Assembly (NCBI GenBank): GCA_964400725.1
Contig: CAYNVS010000047.1
Span: forward strand, 1 to 20,881
Source of the DNA: CAYNVS01 sp964400725
GTDB lineage: Bacteria; Myxococcota_A; SURF-8; CAYNVS01
DNA length: 20,881 bases
Reading direction: 5' to 3'
Shown piece by piece: positions 15,576 to 20,881 of this stretch. The stretch's first letter is position 1. Each line of letters begins with the position of its first letter. The position numbers and the translations under genes were made by a program. The notes under the pieces are model-generated. The model saw only the letters and a program-made list of their open reading frames with translations. It was not told the origin of the DNA and ran no database searches.

Positions 15576-17255
15576 ATGAGAAAAACTATTTGTTTGTTGT
15601 TGGCTTTCATGGCCGCGGCGTTAGCGGCGGGATGCGGCGGCGGAGAAACTGCCGTAAAATCTTACGGCTCGTCCGACATGAAGGCTTCCGTGCAAATACC
15701 CGACGGCGCGCTGGCGGACTCGACGCCGATTACCGTGAAAGAGGCGCCATCCGCTCCGACCGGCTATCTGGGGAAGGCTTACGACTTCGGCCCCGAAGGG
15801 ACGCAGTTCGCCAAGCCCGTAGTTATTAAAATCGCGTATCCGACAAGCGCCATACCGGCCAACGTGGCGGAGCAAAACATTGTTTTAGGCACGTACACAA
15901 ACTCTGGCTGGACGTTCATTCCCGGTTCCAAAGTTGATTTGAAGGCTCATACCGTAAGCGCTTCCACAACTCACTTCAGTCTTTACGCGCCTATCGTCGG
16001 TCCCGACCAGACGCAGTGCGCGACCAACGCGGACTGCCCGCCCAACAAAGTCTGCCTGAACGGCGGATGCTCCAACGCGGTCAACGCATGCGCAACCAAC
16101 GCCGACTGCGCGGACGGTATGATATGCGTCGCCGGACAATGCCAGCGCGATTCTACCTATTGCTCCGCGGATGCGGACTGCGGCGCCGGGCAGGTTTGCC
16201 TAAACGGAATTTGCCAGATTAAACTGGTAATGTGCTCGACCGACGCCGACTGCGCGGGCGGGCAGGTCTGCTTAAACGGCTACTGCTCCTCTCATGCAGA
16301 CGGCGACGCGGACGTTGTAACCGAGACGGACGGTTACTACTGCTCAAGCGACCGCGACTGCGCGGTCGGAATGGTTTGCAGAGAAGGCGTTTGCGCCAAT
16401 CTAATTGACGGCGACTTTGAAACATGGCCGGAACAGGACGTTTCCAGCTGCCGTTCAAACCAAGACTGCCCGTCGGGCTTTGTCTGCTGGGACGGCGTTT
16501 GCGTTTACCAAGGCGGCGACCCGGACGTTATAACCGAGATGGACAATTATTATTGCAGCAACAATTCCGACTGCCCGACCGGCTTTGTCTGCTGGGACGG
16601 CGTTTGCGTTTACCAAGGCGGCGACCCGGACGTTATAACCGAGATTGATAATTATTATTGTTACAGCAATTCAGACTGTCCGGTTGGAATGATTTGCATG
16701 TACGGTTATTGTCAGCCGGCGCCGGACGGAGACGTAGAGTTTTGGCCTGAATACGACAACGCTTACTGCTCGACCGACCGCGACTGCGCCTACGGTTTGG
16801 TTTGCGTGAACGGCTTATGCGTCGTCGGCGGCGATTACGACCGCGACAATCAGGAAACGGTTTACTGCTCCGCCGATTACGAATGCGCCTCCGGACAAAT
16901 CTGCATTGAAAGCGTCTGCGTCAATGTTTCGTGCGGCGTCGATCAGGATTGCCCCGGAAATTATTACTGCTACGACGGAAGGTGCGTTTCGTACGCCGCC
17001 GAGTGCTACTACGACTCCGACTGCGGAGACGGCTATTACTGCCAAAACGGATACTGCGTATATCAGGGCGCGTATTGTTATACCAACGCGGACTGCGCTT
17101 ACGGTTACGTCTGCATGTATAATCAGTGCGTTTTAGCCGGCGATTACGACCAACCCGAAACGGCGGAGCTGGACGCTTACCAATGCTACACCGACTTGGA
17201 CTGCCCCAGCGGACAGTACTGCCGCTACAACGGCTATTGCTACGCCGCGCCCTAA
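15576..17255 (+). CDS. Lipoprotein with ZU5-like domain and fourteen four-cysteine repeats
   Basis: 559 residues. Lipobox LAAGC places the lipid on Cys20. Residues about 32-145 resemble a ZU5-type beta domain: VQIPDGALADSTPITV, YDFGPEGTQFAKPVVIKI and STTHFSLYAPI are the family's usual tracts, often found next to surface-associated repeats in bacteria. From residue about 149 to the end are fourteen modules of C-x5-C-x5-C-x4-C; the last has one extra residue in its final gap. Modules 1-4 are close together, 5-10 have acidic linkers (GGDPDVITEMDNYY type), and 11-14 are Tyr-rich. It is a paralogue of the preceding lipoprotein, 58 bp downstream, with AAGGAG before its ATG, so the two form an operon. 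It is exported and lipid-anchored; ligand unknown. Confidence 0.85.
   Translation: MRKTICLLLAFMAAALAAGCGGGETAVKSYGSSDMKASVQIPDGALADSTPITVKEAPSAPTGYLGKAYDFGPEGTQFAKPVVIKIAYPTSAIPANVAEQNIVLGTYTNSGWTFIPGSKVDLKAHTVSASTTHFSLYAPIVGPDQTQCATNADCPPNKVCLNGGCSNAVNACATNADCADGMICVAGQCQRDSTYCSADADCGAGQVCLNGICQIKLVMCSTDADCAGGQVCLNGYCSSHADGDADVVTETDGYYCSSDRDCAVGMVCREGVCANLIDGDFETWPEQDVSSCRSNQDCPSGFVCWDGVCVYQGGDPDVITEMDNYYCSNNSDCPTGFVCWDGVCVYQGGDPDVITEIDNYYCYSNSDCPVGMICMYGYCQPAPDGDVEFWPEYDNAYCSTDRDCAYGLVCVNGLCVVGGDYDRDNQETVYCSADYECASGQICIESVCVNVSCGVDQDCPGNYYCYDGRCVSYAAECYYDSDCGDGYYCQNGYCVYQGAYCYTNADCAYGYVCMYNQCVLAGDYDQPETAELDAYQCYTDLDCPSGQYCRYNGYCYAAP
16464..16673 (+). repeat. Two 105-bp tandem units inside the fourteen-repeat lipoprotein gene
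   Basis: 16464-16568 and 16569-16673 match at an offset of 105 bp (35 codons), with about 90 bases almost identical. One unit is one cysteine module plus its acidic linker (DCPxGFVCWDGVCVYQGGDPDVITE). The near-identity at silent positions indicates a recent tandem duplication. Confidence 0.82.
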
Positions 17256-17283
17256 CCTTAAAGCCTTACAAGGTTCGATATTC

Positions 17284-17318
17284 AGCCTCCGCGCCAAACC
17301 GGCTGGGGGCTTTTTTAT
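17284..17318 (+). terminator. Intrinsic terminator after the cysteine-repeat operon
   Basis: AGCCTCC (17284-17290) pairs with GGGGGCT (17305-17311, one G-T pair), a short inner GCC/GGC pair adds stability, and TTTTTTATTATT follows. It lies 28 bases after the TAA at 17255. Confidence 0.8.
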
Positions 17319-17384
17319 TATTGAACAAGAGAAGATTTTGTTGAAAATTATAACGGTTTTAAAGGGTTATTTGCGATTGAAGGC

Positions 17385-17408
17385 TGCGTCCATCGACGCA
17401 TTTTTCTT
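17385..17408 (+). terminator. Second terminator-like hairpin in the 17256-17617 gap
   Basis: TGCGTC (17385-17390) and GACGCA (17395-17400) form a 6-bp stem with a CATC tetraloop, followed by TTTTTCTT. Its presence about 70 bases past the first terminator suggests either a backup terminator or the 3' end of a short transcript starting after 17318. No gene is seen in the rest of this gap, which is AT-rich toward 17450. Confidence 0.45.
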
Positions 17409-17617
17409 CGGCAAAACGCTCGGCATGTACGGCAAAAAGGTTTTTTTATATATTTACAAAAGTCTAAAAAACGTACGCTCCGAGTAAATGCGTAAGCGTT
17501 TGTATCGAGGGATTTTCCTTAAATAACGCGCAAAATTTATGAGAACTGCTATAAGCGTTTTCGCCGCTTTCGGTCATAACGCTTGCCAAACCTTTTTTTT
17601 TGGCTTATCGTAGTAAA

Positions 17618-18640
17618 ATGAATAAGAATCGCGACTTATCCACAATGAAAAGGGCTGAGCTTACGCTTACCTATTCATGCCAAAACGGCTGCATCTTTTG
17701 CTCAGAGCGCGACAACCGCATTCACGCGCTAAAATCAAGGGTAACCGCGGCGGCGGTTAAAAAGAAAATTCTCGATATGCGGAACGCCGGAGCCGAACAT
17801 ATTACTTTTTTAGGCGGCGAGCCCACTCTGCGCCCTGATTTTATAGAGATTGTCGCTTACTCAAAAGAGCTCGGATTCGAGCGCGTTTATATGACGACCA
17901 ACGGACGAAAGCTTTCGGACTTCGATTACGCGAAAGCTCTTTTCGACGCGGGCTTGACGAATATCAACCTGTCGCTGCACGGGCACAACGAGACGCTTCA
18001 CGACTTTATCGTCTGCGGAGAAGGCGCGTTCCGGCAAACCCTCGGCGCGGTGGAAAATTTAAAAAAACTTCGCAAGCCGTTCGATTTCTCAACCGTAATT
18101 TGCAAGCCGAACGCTCAATTTCTTAAGGAAATCTACCGATTTCTTGCTTCGCTTGGGCCTAGAAGGCTAAGCTGGTCGTTGACGCGGCCGGTCGGGCTCG
18201 CGTACAGCTCGTTCGACTCGGTCGTCCCGTCCCTTGAAGAGACGGGGCGAAATCTTCGCCCTGCCTTGTCGCTTGCGCTAGCCGACCGCAAACCTCTGAC
18301 CGTGGCGCACGCGCCTCTTTGCGTATTAGGAGAGTTTGCGGGTTTCTCCGACGAGCTTTACTGGCGCGACGACGGTCAAATTCTGCGCGAGGTGCGCAAA
18401 TTCCACGCTTACTCGCAAACCGCGAAAGAGATTCAGGAAGACGTGGTTTACAGGGCCGCGTTTCATTCCGGCAAAGTCAAACCGAAAGTATGCGCGGGCT
18501 GCGCTTATTTCGGCGTTTGCGCGGGAATTTTTAACGAGTATTACGACCGCGTCGGAGACGGCGAGCTGAAAGCCGTAAAAGGAGAATTCGTCAGGAATTT
18601 TAAAACGCTCCGCCTGCCATTTATAGAGGAAGAAAACTGA
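17618..18640 (+). CDS. Radical SAM protein with twitch-like C-terminal cysteines (first of a tandem pair)
   Basis: 340 residues from ATG 17618. The canonical [4Fe-4S] motif is C21-x3-C25-x2-C28 (CQNGCIFC); FLGGEPTLRPDF is the SAM-binding GGE region, and NLSLHGHNETLHDFI is in the core barrel. Near the C-terminus are an isolated Cys in APLCVLGE and, about 75 residues later, CAGCAYFGVC (C-x2-C-x5-C), together giving four ligands for a twitch/SPASM-like auxiliary cluster. Such enzymes often modify peptides or proteins. No Shine-Dalgarno is visible before ATG 17618 or the in-frame ATG at 17645; the frame also opens at a TTG (17600). Its stop overlaps the apparent start of a paralogue. The substrate is unknown; the downstream lipoprotein is one candidate. 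Confidence 0.87.
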   Translation: MNKNRDLSTMKRAELTLTYSCQNGCIFCSERDNRIHALKSRVTAAAVKKKILDMRNAGAEHITFLGGEPTLRPDFIEIVAYSKELGFERVYMTTNGRKLSDFDYAKALFDAGLTNINLSLHGHNETLHDFIVCGEGAFRQTLGAVENLKKLRKPFDFSTVICKPNAQFLKEIYRFLASLGPRRLSWSLTRPVGLAYSSFDSVVPSLEETGRNLRPALSLALADRKPLTVAHAPLCVLGEFAGFSDELYWRDDGQILREVRKFHAYSQTAKEIQEDVVYRAAFHSGKVKPKVCAGCAYFGVCAGIFNEYYDRVGDGELKAVKGEFVRNFKTLRLPFIEEEN

Positions 18641-19677
18641 ACGCTGCGAAAAGTTTCGATAAAAGCGACGCGATAGGGAGGGACGGAAACGCGCCCGCGG
18701 CGTGGGGAACGCGCGCCGAAATAAACGTCGGCCACGCCTGCCAGAACAAATGTATTTTCTGCGTGCAGAAAAAAAGCTCCCGCGAGCAGATTAAATTCAT
18801 TACGCTTGAGCAGTTTAAAACCGAAGTCGATTATTACGCGGGGCGCGGAATGACCGAACTGGGCATTCTCGGCGGCGAGCCGACGCTTTATCCGCCGATC
18901 GCGGATGCGGCTGAATACGCTAAAAGCAAAGGATTTTGCGATATTACAATCAATTCCAACGGCCGCAAGTTTCACGACGCCGCGTTTGCGGCCAAACTCG
19001 CAAAGGCCGGAATAAACCGTTTCTGCCTTTCTATTCATTCTCACAGCGAGAAAACCGAGGATTATCTGTGCGGCGCGTCCGGCGCGTTCAGGCAAAAAAT
19101 GAACGGAATTTTAAACCTTAACAGGTTGAAAAAAGCCGGACTGGTAAAAAATATTTCGCTTAATCCGGTGCTTAACAACTACAATTACAAATATATTAAC
19201 GCGTTCATCGCTCTGTTTACGCGCTTGGGCGTAACAGATATACGCTTTAACTACATCCGGCCCGAAGGCGGCGCCTTCAACAGCCGGGAGCTCGTGCCGA
19301 AATACGCCGACGCAATGCCGTACATTATTGCGGCGATTAAAGAAAACGAGGAAAAATACAAGGCCAATCTAACGTTTGGCGAGATTCCGTTCTGCGTTTA
19401 TCCGCCGCGTTTTTTGCAGCCCGGCAGCCCTGAATGGAAGCATATCGGAGAATTTGTAGATAATCCGACGAACGTAACCGAGTTCGCAACCGGCGGGGGA
19501 GGAACGAAGAACCGCTTTTTATGGCAGGATTTAAAGCGCGACGTTTTAAAAACAAAAACCGAAGCGTGCGAAAAATGCGAGGCTTTGCCGCAATGCGGCG
19601 GAGCGTGGAACAATTACCTTGAAATGTTCGGCGGCGGCGAATTTTCTCCGATAGCGAAAAAGGATGACGCGAAATGA
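18637..19677 (+). CDS. Radical SAM protein with twitch-like cysteines (second of the pair), probable CTG start
   Basis: 346 residues if translation begins at CTG 18637. The first ATG, GTG or TTG in frame is a GTG at 18763, which lies after the cluster motif ACQNKCIFC (C-x3-C-x2-C, encoded at 18739-18762) and so cannot be the true start. CTG 18637 overlaps the TGA of the first gene (CTGA), and GAGGA at 18626-18630 sits six bases before it. The GGEPTLYPP region, the HSHSEKTEDYL stretch, a lone Cys in PFCVYPP and a final CEKCEALPQC (C-x2-C-x5-C) match the first paralogue in order and spacing. Its own TGA overlaps the ATG of the lipoprotein gene. Role and substrate unknown. Confidence 0.85.
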   Translation: MNAAKSFDKSDAIGRDGNAPAAWGTRAEINVGHACQNKCIFCVQKKSSREQIKFITLEQFKTEVDYYAGRGMTELGILGGEPTLYPPIADAAEYAKSKGFCDITINSNGRKFHDAAFAAKLAKAGINRFCLSIHSHSEKTEDYLCGASGAFRQKMNGILNLNRLKKAGLVKNISLNPVLNNYNYKYINAFIALFTRLGVTDIRFNYIRPEGGAFNSRELVPKYADAMPYIIAAIKENEEKYKANLTFGEIPFCVYPPRFLQPGSPEWKHIGEFVDNPTNVTEFATGGGGTKNRFLWQDLKRDVLKTKTEACEKCEALPQCGGAWNNYLEMFGGGEFSPIAKKDDAK

Positions 19678-20102
19678 AAATAATAAAGCTGTTTGTATTC
19701 GCGGCTGCGGGCATGGCGGCTCTTTGCGCGGCGTCGTGCTCCAAAGGCTCCGACTCTTGCAAGGCGAGCAAGGCTACTTGCGCGGCGCGCGCGACGATGG
19801 AAAAAGTTTACGAGGCGCAGATGGATTACGCCAAAAAGAACGGCAAATACTGCGTCGATTTCAAAGAGTTGAAGCCTTTTATAAACGGAATGCCGGAGCT
19901 TGAGGATTTTGCCAGCGAGCCCGCCAAGCTGACGCTTCTGCCGAAGGATAAGTCGTTTGAGCTTACGGTAAAAATTTACGAGGATCACATGCGGGTAAAA
20001 ATCGCGCCGGAACCGATAAGCCCGCAGGGAACGCGCGAGCCTTACTGCCTGATGCGCAAGTACGGCGAGAAAAAAGTGGAGACCTGCCCGTTTATAATTT
20101 AA
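19674..20102 (+). CDS. Small cysteine-rich lipoprotein with a pilin-like segment
   Basis: 142 residues. A hydrophobic signal ends in AASC, so Cys22 is probably lipidated, although the lipobox lacks the usual Leu at -3. The region after it (ATMEKVYEAQMDYAKKNGKY, then VDFKEL) resembles the alpha-helix-to-loop stretch of type IV pilins and GspG-like pseudopilins (AQxxYxxxNGxYxxxxxEL), but without the pilin N-terminal helix or prepilin site. Other cysteines are at 29, 36, 60, 125 and 138. The remainder is a small predicted beta part. Its ATG overlaps the TGA of the second radical SAM gene (ATGA), so it is translationally coupled. It may be the substrate of the radical SAM pair or a surface partner; this is inference. 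Confidence 0.8.
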   Translation: MKIIKLFVFAAAGMAALCAASCSKGSDSCKASKATCAARATMEKVYEAQMDYAKKNGKYCVDFKELKPFINGMPELEDFASEPAKLTLLPKDKSFELTVKIYEDHMRVKIAPEPISPQGTREPYCLMRKYGEKKVETCPFII

Positions 20103-20111
20103 AATGAGGGA

Positions 20112-20132
20112 AGAGCTAAATTAATAAGCTCT
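20112..20132. terminator. Weak hairpin between the lipoprotein gene and the leftward ORF
   Basis: AGAGCT (20112-20117) pairs with AGCTCT (20127-20132) around a nine-base AT loop, in the gap between convergent reading frames. No strong T tract follows on the plus strand; on the minus strand TCCCTCATTTT follows. A bidirectional terminator is possible. Confidence 0.3.
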
Positions 20133-20387
20133 AGCACAAGATGCCTTGCCAAATGCCGCAAGTTCTGACACTTGAGGTTTTTCGATTTTTTTCTTTAAAT
20201 GAAACATAAAACGAATTTTTAGCATAAGCAAATGATGTTTCTCCGTTCTTTTAATCAACAAATAGCCCATAGAAGCAGTAACAAATTTATATGCTTCTTT
20301 TAAATCAGCGTTTCTCTCAAGACAACCTTCAATTCTTTTATTTTCTTTTTCAACAGTTTTTCTTAAATTAGCTGTAAGACTAGCCAT
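20121..20387 (-). CDS. Hypothetical 88-residue protein downstream of the transposase
   Basis: An ATG at 20387 starts one base after the TAA of the transposase frame. The product is helical, basic and rich in Lys, Leu and Glu (for example KTVEKENKRIEGCLERNADLKEA), with no signal peptide or family I recognise. The DNA is distinctly more AT-rich than the rest of the window, so it may have come with the insertion element or be unrelated acquired DNA. No good ribosome site is visible (GTAAATTAAG before the ATG), and it may not be translated. Confidence 0.4.
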   Translation of the reverse strand: MASLTANLRKTVEKENKRIEGCLERNADLKEAYKFVTASMGYLLIKRTEKHHLLMLKIRFMFHLKKKIEKPQVSELAAFGKASCARAY

Positions 20388-20388
20388 C

Positions 20389-20881
20389 TTAATTTACAAT
20401 TTTAACGAATTCTTTTACCGCGTCAACGGGTCGTTTGCCGCGGTTTCTATACCCTTGATGCGGGCGTTCGTTGTTGTAAAAATACAGCCATTTATCGAGG
20501 TCTTTTTGCAAGGTTTCCAGCGACTCGTAGAACTTCGTTCTGAACGCCGGACGGAAGAATTCGTCCAATACCGTACGGTTGAAACGCTCGACGAAACCGT
20601 TGGTCTGCGGATGTCTGACCTTCGTCTTTTTGTGAGCGATATCGTTAAGTTGTAAGTAAATTTCATACGGGTGCGAGTCGGTTCCGCAGTATTCGCGCCC
20701 GTTGTCGGTTAAAACGGATTTCACGGCGATTCCCCACTCGTCGTACTGCGGCAGAACCTCGTTGTGCAGGGCGGCGACGGAGCATTCGGGCAGCTTGCTA
20801 AGGCGCAGGCAACCGTTTCGGGCGGGGTTGTCATTGGATGAGACTTGTGAATCGGGGGCAGGTCTCGCAGCCCTTCGAGGC
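20389..20881 (-). pseudogene. IS481-family transposase remnant with internal deletion and frameshift, cut by the window edge
   Basis: The C-terminal catalytic part reads from about 20800 down to TAA at 20389: KLPECSVAALHNEVLPQYDEWG, VLTDNGREY with a catalytic Asp, HPQTNGFVERFNRTVLDEFF with the catalytic Glu, and YFYNNERPHQGYRNRGKRPVDAV, typical of IS481-type DDE transposases. In another frame, from the window edge to about 20800, the residues GLRDLPPIHKSHPMTTPPETV match the part of these proteins just before the second helix-turn-helix. In an intact protein roughly 120 residues lie between the two, so the copy has an internal deletion near 20795-20812, and the two parts are out of frame. The first catalytic Asp lies in the missing segment, so the element cannot move by itself. 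Confidence 0.85.
20389..20881 (-). mobile_element. Defective IS481-like insertion sequence (right side outside the window)
   Basis: The transposase remnant defines the element. I cannot identify its terminal inverted repeat or target duplication: the end near 20389 has no evident repeat partner in the window. The adjacent AT-rich ORF at 20121-20387 may be part of it. Confidence 0.6.

Noticed and set aside
14719..17345. Possible CRISPR-like or minisatellite array from the regular repeats
   Set aside because: The periodicity follows codons and encodes cysteine modules in long, well-supported genes; there are no constant repeats with unique spacers.

Overview
The window looks like chromosomal DNA of moderate GC content from a Gram-negative, probably anaerobic bacterium. 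Outer-membrane beta-barrel proteins, several lipoproteins with lipoboxes, an iron-sulfur flavoprotein and four-cysteine repeats of the C-x5-C-x5-C-x4-C type point to a deltaproteobacterial or Myxococcota-like lineage, or a related candidate phylum. This placement is inference; no rRNA or tRNA gene is present to test it.

Left part (1-5973, all minus strand): a truncated SPFH/stomatin-like membrane protein with a good sigma70-type promoter that carries a perfect 16-bp palindrome; a B12-binding-type radical SAM protein; an M23 metallopeptidase lipoprotein directly upstream of it; tRNA-guanine transglycosylase (tgt); and an organophosphate-antiporter-like MFS transporter. Middle part (6222-10495, plus strand): a small outer-membrane barrel gene broken by one in-frame TAG, its terminator, then a DUF4912 protein, a GH57 alpha-glucan branching enzyme and an iron-sulfur flavoprotein. 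DUF4912 plus GH57 suggests a glycogen or alpha-glucan function. Next (10529-12719, minus strand): three secreted proteins, namely an outer-membrane barrel and two paralogous Gly/Lys- or Gly/Asn-rich proteins with calcium-binding-type DxDxDG motifs.

Right part (13220-17255, plus strand): a TIGR02147-family putative regulator with an unusual inverted-repeat-rich leader, followed 12 bp later by two large lipoproteins carrying 6 and 14 four-cysteine repeats. After a strong terminator and a second terminator-like hairpin comes a compact operon (17618-20102): two paralogous radical SAM proteins with twitch-like C-terminal cysteines and a cysteine-rich pilin-like lipoprotein. The second radical SAM gene has no ATG, GTG or TTG upstream of its cluster motif and apparently starts at a CTG overlapping the preceding stop. 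The window ends in an internally deleted, frameshifted IS481-type transposase and a small AT-rich ORF of unknown function.

The best candidate for an undescribed system is the radical SAM / radical SAM / lipoprotein operon, possibly together with the neighbouring cysteine-repeat lipoproteins and their TIGR02147 regulator.
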